From Halovivax limisalsi (GTDB taxonomy: Archaea; Halobacteriota; Halobacteria; Halobacteriales; Natrialbaceae): 64,000 nt of DNA. The notes below the pieces were generated by a model. That model ran no database searches. It saw only the letters and a program-made list of their open reading frames with translations, and was not told the origin of the DNA. Position numbers and translations under genes: made by a program. Where the stretch lies: NCBI RefSeq assembly GCF_023093535.1, contig NZ_CP095757.1, positions 1,116,001 through 1,180,000 on the forward strand. Reading direction: 5' to 3'. Shown here piece by piece: positions 1 through 9,722 of this stretch (position 1 is the first letter of the stretch; each line of letters starts with the position of its first letter).

Positions 1-2
1 AG

Positions 3-1436
3 AGCGAGATCTTCGAACTGGCTGTCGAGTCCGCCGAGCGCATCCTCGAGTTCGACGCCTGCAACGTCGCGGAGGTCGAAGACGGCATGATCGTCCCCCG
101 CGCGGCGACCGCGCCGGAGATCGACGTCGACGTCTCGCTCGCGAGCACGGACGAGAGCATCGCCGGAAAGACCATCCGAACGGGCGAAAGCTACCTCGTC
201 GAGGATGTCGCGGCCGATGCCGAAGCCAGGCCGACCGACGCTGCCTATCGATCCGGCCTCTCGGTGCCGATGGGTGAGGACGGCGTGTTCCAGGCCATCT
301 CGACCGAACCCGGCTACTACGACGAAACCGACCGCACGCTCGCGGAGTTACTCGTCGCCCACGTTGGAAACGCCCTCGAGCGCGTTCGCTACCAGGACGC
401 CCTCACCGTCGAGCGCGACCACTTCGCCGCGCTGTTCCAGAATATCCCGGACCCGGCCGTCGAGTACTCGCTCGTGGACGGCGTTCCCCGGATCGAGTCC
501 GTCAACTCGGCGTTCGTCAGCCAGTTCGGCCTGGAACCGGACGAGGCGGTCGGCGAGTCGGTGCTCGATCGCCTGGTTCCCGATGGCGAACGGGAATCGG
601 CGCTCGGTCACTACGACCGGATCGCCGACGGCGACCCCGTCGACGCCGAGGTGGCCCGCCGGACCGACGACGGGATTCGCCCGTTCCTGCTCCGGAGCGT
701 CCCCGTCGCCTCGGCCGACGGCGGGCGGGGCTACCTGATCTACACCGACCTGGGCGAGCTGAAAGCCCGCGAACGGGAACTTCGCCAGCAGAACGAGCGC
801 CTCGATCGGTTCGCGAGCGTCGTCAGTCACGACCTCAGGAACCCGCTGTCGGTCGCCTCCGGCTACCTCGAACAGGCCAAAGCCACCGGGGACGTCTCGT
901 ACCTCGACGAAGTCGAGCGCGGGCACGACCGCGCGTTCGCCATCATCGAGGACGTCCTGACGCTCGCACGCGGCGGCAATACCGTCTCCGACCCGGAGGA
1001 CGTCGACCTCGCGACCGTCGCCCAAACTGCTTGGGGAGACGTCGACACGGGCGACGCCACCCTCGAATTACCCGTCGACCGCTCCGTTTACGCCGACCAG
1101 GGGCGGCTCCGCCAGCTCTTCGAGAACACCTTTCGCAACGCGATCGAACACGGTCGCCCGGACGAGTCGGCCGATCCCCTGACGGTGACCGTCCGGGAGA
1201 TCGAGGGCGGCTTCGCCGTCGCGGACGACGGCGTCGGCTTTCCCGACGACGTCGCGGACCTCTTCGAGTACGGCGTGACCACCTCGCCCGACGGCACCGG
1301 CTTCGGCCTCTCGATCGTCGCGGAAGTGGCCGAGGGACACGGCTGGGACGTCGAATCCGCGGACAGCCCGGACGGCGGGGCCGAGGTTCGCATCACGGGT
1401 ACCGACGAGCTCGCCCACCTCGATCTCGACGAGTGA
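3..1436 (+). CDS. Sensor histidine kinase, GAF-PAS-HisKA-HATPase (5' partial)
   Basis: The open frame runs back to the first bases of the window, so the start lies upstream; the ATG at 87 is internal to a GAF-like domain. The order is GAF (to about base 390), PAS (about 420-760), a short coiled linker, the phosphoacceptor helix with H-box SVVSHDLRNPLS, then a HATPase domain with N-box FENTFRNAIEHG and G-boxes DDGVGFPDD and GFGLSIV. No transmembrane segment is visible in the part present, so it is probably a cytosolic sensor. No response regulator is adjacent on the visible side. The signal it senses cannot be told. Confidence 0.9.
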   Translation, partial: SEIFELAVESAERILEFDACNVAEVEDGMIVPRAATAPEIDVDVSLASTDESIAGKTIRTGESYLVEDVAADAEARPTDAAYRSGLSVPMGEDGVFQAISTEPGYYDETDRTLAELLVAHVGNALERVRYQDALTVERDHFAALFQNIPDPAVEYSLVDGVPRIESVNSAFVSQFGLEPDEAVGESVLDRLVPDGERESALGHYDRIADGDPVDAEVARRTDDGIRPFLLRSVPVASADGGRGYLIYTDLGELKARERELRQQNERLDRFASVVSHDLRNPLSVASGYLEQAKATGDVSYLDEVERGHDRAFAIIEDVLTLARGGNTVSDPEDVDLATVAQTAWGDVDTGDATLELPVDRSVYADQGRLRQLFENTFRNAIEHGRPDESADPLTVTVREIEGGFAVADDGVGFPDDVADLFEYGVTTSPDGTGFGLSIVAEVAEGHGWDVESADSPDGGAEVRITGTDELAHLDLDE

Positions 1437-1544
1437 GTGCCGCACCGTCGTGGAACCGTGCCAGCGGTGACCCGGACCGACGATGGCTCGAGAGGTTGCG
1501 TCGATCTCCGACAGGTTTAGCACCGGTCCGTCCCCATCGAAACT

Positions 1545-2564
1545 ATGATCGACTGTCGGTCAGACACGGTGACGAAACCGGACGGGGAGATGCGCGAGGC
1601 CGCGTTTTCGGCCGAGGTGGGGGACGACGTCTACGGCGACGACCCCACCGTCAACGAACTCGAACGGCGGGCGGCCGAGCGCGTCGGGACGGAGGCGGCC
1701 CTGTTCGTCCCGACGGGGACGATGGGCAACCAGGTGGCGGCGTTCGTCCACACCGAACCCGGCCAGGAGGTGCTCGCCGACCGCAGGAGCCACGTCGTCA
1801 AGTACGAACTCGGCGGCCTCGCCCGGCACGCGGGCCTGCAGGTGCGCATGCTCGACGCCGATCCGCGCGGCGTTCCGACGCCCGAGCAGGTCGCGGCGGG
1901 CTACGTCGAGGAGGATCTGCACCGACCCGGAACCGGCCTGCTCTGCCTCGAGAACACGCACAACGCCCGGGGCGGCCTCGCGATCGAACCCGCCGCGATC
2001 GCCGCGGCGGCGGAGGCCGCTCACGAACGGGGCGTACCCGTCCACCTCGACGGAGCGCGCGCGTTCAACGCGGCGACCGCCCTCGACGTTCCCGTGACCG
2101 ACCTCATCGGCCCCGCTGATTCGGTCATGTTCTGCCTCTCGAAGGGCCTCGGCGCGCCGATGGGGTCGATCCTCGCCGGCGACGCGGACTTCGTCGAGGA
2201 GGCGAGACGCGCACGCAAGAGCTTCGGCGGCGGCATGCGCCAGGTCGGGATCGTCGCCGGACCCGGGTTACGAGCCCTCGAGAACGTCGACGACCTCGCG
2301 GCCGATCACGACCTCGCGCGAGCGCTCGCGGCGGGGCTCGACGAGATCGACGGCCTGTCGGTCGCCGAGCCGGAGACCAACATCGTGCTCGTCGACGTCG
2401 CCGGGACGGGCCTCGACGCCGCGGCTGTCACCGAGCGCCTGCGGGAAAACGGCGTCCTCGTCTCCGAATTCGGCCCCGAGACGGTGCGCGTGACGACCCA
2501 CCGCGATCTCGATCGCGACGACGTGGAGGCGGTCGTCGAGCGCACCAGTTCGACGCTTTCGTGA
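1545..2564 (+). CDS. ltaE: Low-specificity threonine aldolase family (PLP enzyme)
   Basis: A 339-residue fold-type I PLP enzyme beginning MIDCRSDTVTKP, the family's characteristic N-terminus. The family cleaves L-threonine or allo-threonine to glycine and acetaldehyde. The PLP lysine lies in FCLSKGLGAPMGS, and HLDGARAFNAA carries the conserved Asp that contacts the pyridine nitrogen. The length is normal for the family. A box-A-like TTTAG (about 1515) sits about 28 nt before the ATG, which fits a leaderless transcript. It stands alone; it could link to the threonine and serine/glycine metabolism encoded further along, but that is inference. Confidence 0.88.
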   Translation: MIDCRSDTVTKPDGEMREAAFSAEVGDDVYGDDPTVNELERRAAERVGTEAALFVPTGTMGNQVAAFVHTEPGQEVLADRRSHVVKYELGGLARHAGLQVRMLDADPRGVPTPEQVAAGYVEEDLHRPGTGLLCLENTHNARGGLAIEPAAIAAAAEAAHERGVPVHLDGARAFNAATALDVPVTDLIGPADSVMFCLSKGLGAPMGSILAGDADFVEEARRARKSFGGGMRQVGIVAGPGLRALENVDDLAADHDLARALAAGLDEIDGLSVAEPETNIVLVDVAGTGLDAAAVTERLRENGVLVSEFGPETVRVTTHRDLDRDDVEAVVERTSSTLS

Positions 2565-2708
2565 ACGCGCGGATTCCGTCGCCACGACGGCTCGGTGACG
2601 ATGTCGTCGGAGATGCGGGGCACCGCTCCGCAGGGTCGGCTGCGGTGCCGGTCGGCCGACGCGCGCGCGACCGCCGCCGAAGTCACCAGCATCCGGCGCG
2701 CCAGTCAC

Positions 2709-2837
2709 TCACTTCTTCATTCCGTCCTGGAACTCGAGGACGGTCCGTCGAAGGAGGAGGTACGTGAAGAATATCAGGACCAGCAGGATGGCGACGATGG
2801 CGAGGATCACCGGATCGTCCGGCAGGAATCCGAGCAT
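2709..2837 (-). CDS. Small single-pass membrane protein (42 aa)
   Basis: A short reading frame starts MLGFLPDDPV and ends FQDGMKK. It has one hydrophobic helix (about residues 9-29, ILAIVAILLVLIFFTYLLL) followed by RR, giving an N-out/C-in prediction by the positive-inside rule. The composition (acidic start, clean helix, basic cytoplasmic edge) is unlike the Arg-rich shadow frames nearby, which is the main argument that it is real. No family is recognised. It lies convergent to the threonine aldolase gene. Confidence 0.6.
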   Translation of the reverse strand: MLGFLPDDPVILAIVAILLVLIFFTYLLLRRTVLEFQDGMKK

Positions 2838-3451
2838 ACCGTCGGCTACAGGCGGCGAGGTCAAAGACGTTTCGACGCGCGTACTCGTCGCTCGTGCGCT
2901 TCCCGCGCGCCGGCGTCGTCACGGCGGGCCCGATCCGGCCCTGACCCGGTTCGGCCAAGTCCGGACGTGTCGGGCGCTCGACGAGCGTCTGACGGTGAAA
3001 GGCGAATTTTAGCTAGAGGTGGCTATAACTCCTCTCCACCCATCGTCTCGGATGCGCCCCGGCGAACCACGCCGGTGGGTTCGACCGGGGTTGGCCACGA
3101 CCCGGTGGCCGCCTGTCTGACATCACCTGCGGGCGCAGCCGGGTGCGCTGGCTCCCGTCCGCACCGCGCTGGTCATGTGACCCGCTCGGTCAGGTGCCCG
3201 CTGTCGCCCGCCACACCGGCATCCGATCACCATCTCGGGCCCTCCGCGGCGACCGTACCGTCCCGCCTTGCGAACCCGCCCTGTCCGAGACGACCGCCCG
3301 ACAACCGACCTCCCGATTCCACTCCCTTTCCGATTCCGAACCCGTTCGACTCCTGGCCCTCCCCGCTCCCGACATCGCCACGCGATCGGGTTGACTCCGC
3401 CACGCGCACGGCCGTCCCGGCGATCGGCCGGTCGGCTCTTTGGACCCGACG
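2838..3451. other. Intergenic region, no convincing gene
   Basis: About 610 bases without a credible gene; all open frames here have the Arg/Pro/Ser-rich look of noncoding GC-rich DNA. From about 3040 to 3430 the plus strand is noticeably pyrimidine-rich and poor in G. A small inverted repeat (AGAGG at about 3013, CCTCT at about 3029) is visible but unremarkable. Confidence 0.5.
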
Positions 3452-3961
3452 TCAGCGGTCGACGATGGTCGAGGCGATGGTCGACCCGTCGGGCTCGCGC
3501 TGTTCGATCGCGAGTCCGTCGTCCGTCCGCTCGACCGTCGCGAATCCGGGTCGATAGCCGCGCGGCTGGGCGTGACTCCCGGGATTGCACAGCACGACGT
3601 CGTCCGTTTCGACCAGCGTCGGCTGGTGGCTGTGGCCGAAGACGACCAGGTCCGCGTCGCGCTCGCGACCGAACATGGCCAGCGCGGTTTCGCCGCCCGC
3701 CGGCTGGTGGCGCACCGCGATCGTGACCCCGTCGGTCTCGATCGTGCGCTCGGTCGGCAGGCGATCCGCGACGCCGGGTTCGTCGACGTTCCCGGCCACG
3801 GCGTACAGCGGAGCCGAGAACGACTGGAACGCGTCGAGCACCGCCTCGGTCTTGAAGTCGCCCGCGTGGACGATGGCGTCGGCCTCGCGGGCGGCGGTCA
3901 GCGCCTCGCCTTCCAGGCAGTGGCCCTCGGTGCCGTGCGTATCGGAGAAGACGGCGATCAT
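3452..3961 (-). CDS. YfcE/MJ0936-type metallophosphoesterase
   Basis: A 169-residue calcineurin-like phosphoesterase. All the metal-binding blocks are visible in order: FSDTHG near residue 6, VHAGDF, AGNVDEPG (the GN-D block), and VFGHSHQP. The size matches the compact archaeal MJ0936/YfcE family, which hydrolyses phosphodiesters such as bis-pNPP in vitro; the natural substrate is generally unknown. The protein is acidic and soluble. It stands alone on the minus strand, divergent from the CDF transporter at 4125. Confidence 0.87.
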   Translation of the reverse strand: MIAVFSDTHGTEGHCLEGEALTAAREADAIVHAGDFKTEAVLDAFQSFSAPLYAVAGNVDEPGVADRLPTERTIETDGVTIAVRHQPAGGETALAMFGRERDADLVVFGHSHQPTLVETDDVVLCNPGSHAQPRGYRPGFATVERTDDGLAIEQREPDGSTIASTIVDR

Positions 3962-4124
3962 ACCGAACCGTTCGCCGGCCCCGCGGAGGATTCTTTCGGT
4001 CGATCGAAGCGACCGCTTCGTGGTTTCATCCCGCCGCGCGGCCCACCGCTGACGGGTCTGTACCGTCTGCCCCGCCGATTCGAGTCGCCGCCATTTTTAT
4101 TGCGCCGATCCGAACGAACTCCCG

Positions 4125-5072
4125 ATGGCAAGCAGCAGGTCGGTCGTGATCGCCGCACTGATCGCCAACGGCGCGATCGCCGTGATGAAGTTCGTCGGCT
4201 ACCTCCTCACGATGAGCCCGGCGATGCTCTCGGAGACCTACCACTCCATCTCCGATACGGGCAACCAGGTGTTCCTCCTGATCGGCCTGCGCTACGGCGC
4301 CCAGGAGGCCGACCGACAGCACCCGTTCGGCTACGGCAAGGCGCAGTTCTTCTACGCCATGCTCGTCAGCGTGATCCTCTTCGGCATCGCGGGCTGGGAG
4401 AGCGCCCGCCACGGAATCGACGCGCTGCGTCACGGCTCGCACGCCACGATGGGACAGACGCCGCCGCTGCCCGTCGTCGGCGCCGTCGACGGCGTCTACG
4501 TCAACTACGCCGTGCTCCTCGGGGCGATCGTCTTCGAGGCGTGGGCGCTGAAGAAGGCCTACGAGGGGATCTCCGCCCAGATGGACGAACACGGCTGGGA
4601 GACGATCCGCGAGGCGTTCCGGAAGACCAGCGACGTGACGACGCTCACCGCGCTCACCGAGGACGCGATCGCGCTGGCCGGCGCGGGCATCGCCCTCTTC
4701 GGCGTCTACCTCACCCGGGTGACGGGCAACGAGGTCTACGACGCCGGCGCCGCGCTGCTCATCGGACTCCTCCTGATGGGCTTTGCGATCGCACTCGCCT
4801 GGGAGAACAAGCGTCTCTTGCTCGGCGAGAGCCTCTCACCACAGGCCGAGCAGGAACTTCACGATATCGTCGCCGGCTCGGACGTCGTCCGCGAGGTCGT
4901 CGACTTCCGGACCGTCTTCTTCGGGGCCGAGGAACTGCTCGTGACAGCCGACGTCGTCTTCGAGCCCGACGTCGAGGCCCTCGACGAGCGCATCGCGGAG
5001 ATCGAGGATGCTCTGAAGGCTCACGACGACCAGGTGCGGCGCGTCTACCTCGAACCCGATACCGGCGCGTGA
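4125..5072 (+). CDS. Cation diffusion facilitator (CDF) family transporter
   Basis: A 315-residue CDF exporter. Helices start near residues 5, 58 (LIGLRYGA), 84 (MLVSVILFGIAG), 120, 177 and 205. The metal site of helix 2 is seen as SETYHSISDTGNQ and its partner in helix 5 as TALTEDAIALAG. A cytosolic C-terminal domain (about 225-315) has the ferredoxin-like DIVAGSDVVREVVDF region. The family exports Zn, Fe, Mn or Co by proton antiport; the metal cannot be assigned here. The T-rich box TTTTTATTG ending near 4103 is placed for a leaderless transcript from the ATG. Confidence 0.88.
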   Translation: MASSRSVVIAALIANGAIAVMKFVGYLLTMSPAMLSETYHSISDTGNQVFLLIGLRYGAQEADRQHPFGYGKAQFFYAMLVSVILFGIAGWESARHGIDALRHGSHATMGQTPPLPVVGAVDGVYVNYAVLLGAIVFEAWALKKAYEGISAQMDEHGWETIREAFRKTSDVTTLTALTEDAIALAGAGIALFGVYLTRVTGNEVYDAGAALLIGLLLMGFAIALAWENKRLLLGESLSPQAEQELHDIVAGSDVVREVVDFRTVFFGAEELLVTADVVFEPDVEALDERIAEIEDALKAHDDQVRRVYLEPDTGA

Positions 5073-5147
5073 GGCGGGAGGATCTCCCCCGAAGTCGGCG
5101 CCGACCGGGACGAACGCTTTTATCGATATAGAAACCTATCACCACGT

Positions 5148-7325
5148 GTGCCAGACTCGGCCGACTACCTGCGCTTCTTCCCGTACGACGAGCCCTACGC
5201 GAACCAGCGCGAGGCGATGGACCGGATCCACAACGCGCTGGTCCGGGGCCAGGACGTGCTCTTCGAGGGCGCCTGCGGGACGGGCAAGACGCTCTCCGCG
5301 CTCGTCCCTGCCCTGTCGGTCGCGCGCGAGGAGGACAAGACGGTCGTCATCACGACGAACGTCCACCAGCAGATGCGCCAGTTCGTCGAGGAGGCCCGCG
5401 CCATCGTCGAGACCGAGGACATCCGCGCGGTCGTCTTCAAGGGCAAGGGCTCGATGTGTCACATCGACGTCGGCTACGAGGAGTGCCAGACGCTGCGCGA
5501 TGCGACGCACGATCTCGTCGAGACCGAACGCGAACACGCGGACCTCGAACGTCGCCAGGAGCAACTGCTCGAAGAGAGCCAGGACGGCGACGGCGCCGCC
5601 GCGGAGGCGCGGGCGGCCGTGATGGACGAACTCGACTCGCTCGAAGCGGAGCTCGAGGACCTGGAGGATCGCAACGTCTGTGACTACTACCACAACAACC
5701 TCACCGAGCCCGGAGCCGAGGAGGACTTTCACGCCTGGCTCTTCGAGGACGTCCGCTCGCCCGAGGAGATCTACGAGTACGCCGAGAACCGCCGGCGCTG
5801 CGGGTACGAACTCCTGAAAGACGCCGTCGAGGGCGTCGATCTGGTCGTCTGTAACTACCACCACCTGCTCGATCCGGGCATCCGCGAGGCCTTCTTCCGG
5901 TGGCTCGGTCGCGAGCCCGAGGACGTCATCGCCGTCTTCGACGAGGCGCACAACTTAGAGGACGCCGCGCGCGATCACGCCAGCCGCGAGTGTTCCGAGC
6001 GGACGTTCGCGTCGGCGCTCGACGAACTCGACGACGCGGACGACCCGCGCGCCGGCCCCGCGCGAAACGTCCTCGAGACCTTCTACGAGGCGCTCCGGGA
6101 GACGTATGATGAATCCTTCCAGTTCGGCGATCGGGAGCGCGTCGGCGAGAACTGGCGCGACGTCGCCGTCGCGAACGACGACCGGCGTGACGACCTCACG
6201 CTCTCCTTCCTCCAGTCGTACTCGGGGCCGGGCATCGACGACGACCTCGAGGCCGCCGTCTCGCTCGGGCGCGACCTCGACGAGGAGTACGATGAGGCCT
6301 ACCGCAACGGCGAGCGCGAGACGCGGACGGAGTGTCAGACCCTGCGGGCCGGCCAGTTCGTCCGCGCCTGGATGGACGACGGGGCGTCAGCGGGCGTCTA
6401 CCCCGTCCTCGCGGTGCGACGCGACGATGGGACCGACGAGCTCTACGGCCGCGCGGAGCTCTACAGCTGCCTTCCCACGCACGTGACCGGCGACCTCTTC
6501 GACGCCCTCTCGGCGACGATCCTCATGAGCGCGACGCTGCAACCCTTCGACGTGACCGAGGCCGTCCTCGGGCTGGACGATCCGGTCACGATGGCCTACG
6601 GGCTCGACTTCCCCGCCGAGAACCGCCGGACCTACGCCGTCGAGACGCCGGCGCTCTTCGCGAGCGAGCGCGACGATCCGGACGTCCAGGACACCGTCGC
6701 GACGACGATCAGCAACGCGGTGCGGATGACGCCCGGCAACACCCTCGCCTTCTTCCCGAACTACGGCGAGGCCGAGCGCTACGCCGGGCGCGTCGACCCG
6801 CTGGTCGAGGCGACGGTCTACCGCGACGAACCCGGCGTGAGCGTCGAGGACCTCCGCTCGGCGTTCGTCGCCGACGAGAACGGCCTCCTGTGTACCTCGC
6901 TGTGGGGCACCCTCGCGGAGGGCGTCAGCTTCGACGGCGACGACGCGCTGACCGTCCTCGTCGTCGGCGTCCCCTACCCGCACCTGGACGAGCGCGCCGA
7001 GGCGGTCCAGGATGCGTACGACGCCGCCTTCGACGGCACCGACACCGGCTGGCGCTACGCCGTCGAGATCCCGACGGTCCGCAAGACCCGTCAGGCGCTC
7101 GGCCGCGTGCTCCGCTCGCCGACCGACGTGGGCGTCCGGGCGCTCCTCGACCGCCGCTACTCCGGTCGGGCCAAGGGAGACCTGGGCACCTACAGCGTCA
7201 ACGGCAGCTTCCCCATGCACGAGCGCGAGGAACTCCTCGATATCGAACCCCAGAAGCTCACCTACGCAATGGGCAACTTCTACGCGGACCACGGCGCCTA
7301 CGACGGCGATCCCCCGGCGCCGTGA
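5148..7325 (+). CDS. XPD/Rad3-family (DinG-like) SF2 DNA helicase
   Basis: A 725-residue ATP-dependent 5'-3' DNA helicase. Seen: Walker A GACGTGKT, DEAH box VFDEAHNLEDAA, motif III-like MSATLQPF, and motif VI QALGRVLRS. Four cysteines between motifs I and II (GSMCH, EECQTL, NVCDYY, RRRCGY) match the 4Fe-4S cluster position of XPD. The start is GTG at 5148; a GTG two bases earlier is out of frame. The box GCTTTTATCG (about 5116-5125) lies about 28 nt upstream, so the mRNA is probably leaderless. Its role is likely DNA repair or recombination. No partner gene is adjacent. Confidence 0.92.
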   Translation: MPDSADYLRFFPYDEPYANQREAMDRIHNALVRGQDVLFEGACGTGKTLSALVPALSVAREEDKTVVITTNVHQQMRQFVEEARAIVETEDIRAVVFKGKGSMCHIDVGYEECQTLRDATHDLVETEREHADLERRQEQLLEESQDGDGAAAEARAAVMDELDSLEAELEDLEDRNVCDYYHNNLTEPGAEEDFHAWLFEDVRSPEEIYEYAENRRRCGYELLKDAVEGVDLVVCNYHHLLDPGIREAFFRWLGREPEDVIAVFDEAHNLEDAARDHASRECSERTFASALDELDDADDPRAGPARNVLETFYEALRETYDESFQFGDRERVGENWRDVAVANDDRRDDLTLSFLQSYSGPGIDDDLEAAVSLGRDLDEEYDEAYRNGERETRTECQTLRAGQFVRAWMDDGASAGVYPVLAVRRDDGTDELYGRAELYSCLPTHVTGDLFDALSATILMSATLQPFDVTEAVLGLDDPVTMAYGLDFPAENRRTYAVETPALFASERDDPDVQDTVATTISNAVRMTPGNTLAFFPNYGEAERYAGRVDPLVEATVYRDEPGVSVEDLRSAFVADENGLLCTSLWGTLAEGVSFDGDDALTVLVVGVPYPHLDERAEAVQDAYDAAFDGTDTGWRYAVEIPTVRKTRQALGRVLRSPTDVGVRALLDRRYSGRAKGDLGTYSVNGSFPMHEREELLDIEPQKLTYAMGNFYADHGAYDGDPPAP

Positions 7326-7390
7326 CCAGGGGGCCGGAATGCGGTACGAGAACGCTCTTGTCGATGTCCCGGTGTCGGCTGATCCGGTCC

Positions 7391-7891
7391 TTACGCCGGT
7401 AACGTGACGCGGCTCACCGGCAACCGGTGCGCGCCGTCGAAGAACTCCAGTTCGGTGACGGTGAAGGTGATCGGGTCGATCTCGCGCTCGGCGAGGCGCT
7501 TCGCGGCCGCCTCGTCGCCCCCTCGGGCCAGCGTCACGTGTGGGACGTAGTTTTCGCCTTCGAGATCGGCCACGGGGTCGAAGACGTCGGCGAGCTCGGC
7601 GTGAATTCGTTCGAGGCCGGGGCTCTCGACGGCCAGGTAGACGACCGGGGCGGTGCCGACTGGCGGGTCGGCGAAGTAGTCGATCCCAGTGATCGCGGCC
7701 TCGACCGCCGGCGTCCCGTCGAGCGCCCGGTGCGTTCGCCGCTGCAGGGAGTGCGGGTCTGGGCTATCACCCAGTCGTTTCACCAGCAGCGAGTGCGTCT
7801 CCCGGACGCGGTCGAAGCCGTGGAGGTCGGGGTAGAGCGACGACGCGAGTTCGCGAACCCGCCCGGGAACGGGAACGTTGACGCTGTACAC
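7391..7891 (-). CDS. 2'-5' RNA ligase / cyclic phosphodiesterase superfamily protein
   Basis: A 166-residue protein of the 2H phosphoesterase superfamily. The two catalytic HxT/S blocks are seen as ETHSLLV near residue 33 and PHVTLARG near residue 118, about 85 residues apart as expected. Members open 2',3'-cyclic phosphates or ligate tRNA halves with 2'-5' linkage in vitro. The plus-strand helicase gene ends 65 bases before this gene's stop (convergent). The next gene upstream is the small membrane protein at 7968. Confidence 0.8.
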   Translation of the reverse strand: MYSVNVPVPGRVRELASSLYPDLHGFDRVRETHSLLVKRLGDSPDPHSLQRRTHRALDGTPAVEAAITGIDYFADPPVGTAPVVYLAVESPGLERIHAELADVFDPVADLEGENYVPHVTLARGGDEAAAKRLAEREIDPITFTVTELEFFDGAHRLPVSRVTLPA

Positions 7892-7967
7892 ACCGTTGCT
7901 GGGGGCGCTCGCTCAAAGAACGTGACGGTTCGCGGGTACGAGTGCGGTCGACCGATCCGCGTTCGCC

Positions 7968-8153
7968 TTAGAGGCGATCGAGGAGCCAGAGGACGATCAT
8001 GAGGGCGATCACGAGGACGATGACCGTGCTAACGATCTCGGCGACGAACCCGATCAGCGGATCGAGGATCTTGAGGGCGAGGTAGACGGCTATCAGCCCG
8101 AGGACGATCTTGAGCAGGTCCTCGACGTCGAGTTCGCCTCGTTCGAGTGTCAT
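7968..8153 (-). CDS. Small two-helix membrane protein, DUF7554-like
   Basis: A 61-residue protein from the ATG at 8153 (MTLERGELDVEDLL), or 70 residues if the in-frame ATG at 8180 is used. The downstream start is preferred because the acidic amphipathic N-terminus begins there. Two hydrophobic segments follow (LKIVLGLIAVYLALKIL and IVSTVIVLVIALMIVLWLL), ending with DRL. I recognise it as a haloarchaea-restricted small membrane protein family of unknown function; the DUF number is from memory. Confidence 0.72.
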   Translation of the reverse strand: MTLERGELDVEDLLKIVLGLIAVYLALKILDPLIGFVAEIVSTVIVLVIALMIVLWLLDRL

Positions 8154-8399
8154 AGCCTTCGATAGGTCCATCCGCCACAAAAACCCTCCGTTCAGCTAGC
8201 CGACAGTATCCGTGAGCGTCTCGCCGTTCACGGCCGGGCGAAACGTGCGCTGCCGATTGGATCCTGAGCCGGTTGGTGGCGCGTCCTCGAACCGATCGTT
8301 CGGCGTCGGATCGCCGGAGTCCGGCGACTCGACGGTGGTGTGACAGGTATTGGCACGTTGCGCAAGAGACTAATGGGCAGGGACAGTCACCTGAGGACG

Positions 8400-9608
8400 A
8401 TGGCCGCGTTGTCGGCCCGACTGGTGCGTCTGGTGTGCTGTGGGATGCTCGTCAGCACGCTCGCGATGGGCGCCGTTAGCGCCGGCTCCGCGGGACTGGA
8501 CGCCGAATCGACCGACGGCGGATCGCTAGTTGCTGGCCCGGATACCGACGCTATTGGCGGCTCCGACCGGAGCGCGTCCCGGGCCGACGCCGTGACGGTC
8601 GACGGCGGAACGCGGATCGTCGATCGCGAGGCGCCACGCCCGCTCGTCGACAACGAGTCGTCGCTCCTCGACGGCTTCGACGCCGTGGAGACGACGTTCG
8701 ACCTCGCCGTCGAGAACGGCACGGCCCACGTCGACGTCGTCTACCGGTACGAACTCGGCGACAACGAGTCGGTCGCGGCGTGGGAGGCGCTCCGGTCGAA
8801 CATCTCCGACAGCCCGGCGAGGTACGCGGAGGCCGAACGCGAGCGCTGGAACGCCACGCTCCGGACGGCGCGCAACGTGACGGACCGGGAGATGTCGATC
8901 TCGGCCGTCTCGGTCCGGACGGACGAGGTCACGACCCCGCGAAGCGCCGGAACGGTGACGTTCTCGTTCACCTGGACGGGGTTCGCCCGGGTGGAGACGG
9001 TGATGGTCGAGGTACAGGGGACGCTCTCGCAGTACACGCTCGCGGAAGGAACGACCCTCTGGATCAGGTGGCCCGAGTCCTACAATTACCGCGAGATCTC
9101 CCCCGGTCCGGACCACGTCCGCGAGACCGGGGTCGGCTGGGACGGCGCTCGCACCGAGTTCATCGACGACGAACCGCGCGTCGCCATCTTCCCGGCGACG
9201 AACGACACCGGATCGGAGCCGGCCCCGGCCGAGGGCGGGCGGAGTCCGCTCGCACTATTCTTCGTGGCGCTGCTGGTGCTCGGAACGGTCGCCACCGCCC
9301 TGTGGTGGCGCCGCGACGGCGCGGTCGACCGGCGACCCGACGAGCCGGTTCGTACCCCGCCCGCGGCGGCGGACGGCCCGCCGCCGGAACTGCTGAGCAA
9401 CGAAGAACGCGTCCTCGAACTCCTCGCGTCCAACGGCGGCCGGATGAAACAACAGGACGTCGTCTCGGCGCTGGACTGGACCGAGGCGAAGACGAGCCAG
9501 GTCGTCGGCGACTTGCGCGACCGGGGCGACGTCGAGGTGTTCCGACTCGGGCGCGAGAACGTCCTCGCGCTCCCCGACCGCGAGGAATCGAGTGAGGAAC
9601 GAATCTAG
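8400..9608 (+). CDS. Membrane-anchored HTH regulator with extracytoplasmic domain (DUF7345/DUF7343 type)
   Basis: From ATG 8400 the protein is 402 residues: a signal peptide (ARLVRLVCCGMLVSTLAMG), an extracytoplasmic beta-rich domain of about 230 residues, one membrane helix (LALFFVALLVLGTVATALWW), then a cytosolic winged HTH (NEERVLELLASNGGRM through LRDRGDVEVFRLGREN). In-frame starts at 8340 (GTG) and 8373 (ATG) would lengthen the N-terminus; 8400 gives the most normal signal peptide. The layout is a one-component transmembrane regulator common in haloarchaea. The signal and target are unknown. Confidence 0.78.
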   Translation: MAALSARLVRLVCCGMLVSTLAMGAVSAGSAGLDAESTDGGSLVAGPDTDAIGGSDRSASRADAVTVDGGTRIVDREAPRPLVDNESSLLDGFDAVETTFDLAVENGTAHVDVVYRYELGDNESVAAWEALRSNISDSPARYAEAERERWNATLRTARNVTDREMSISAVSVRTDEVTTPRSAGTVTFSFTWTGFARVETVMVEVQGTLSQYTLAEGTTLWIRWPESYNYREISPGPDHVRETGVGWDGARTEFIDDEPRVAIFPATNDTGSEPAPAEGGRSPLALFFVALLVLGTVATALWWRRDGAVDRRPDEPVRTPPAAADGPPPELLSNEERVLELLASNGGRMKQQDVVSALDWTEAKTSQVVGDLRDRGDVEVFRLGRENVLALPDREESSEERI

Positions 9609-9722
9609 CGCCTTCGGACGATCGAGACCCGTCGATCGATGGTGATGCGTCGTTCGATCCGGACGTTGCAACGTTTGCCGCCCGCACAGGCTTTAAGCCC
9701 CACCGGCACGTTGCCGGGTGTA

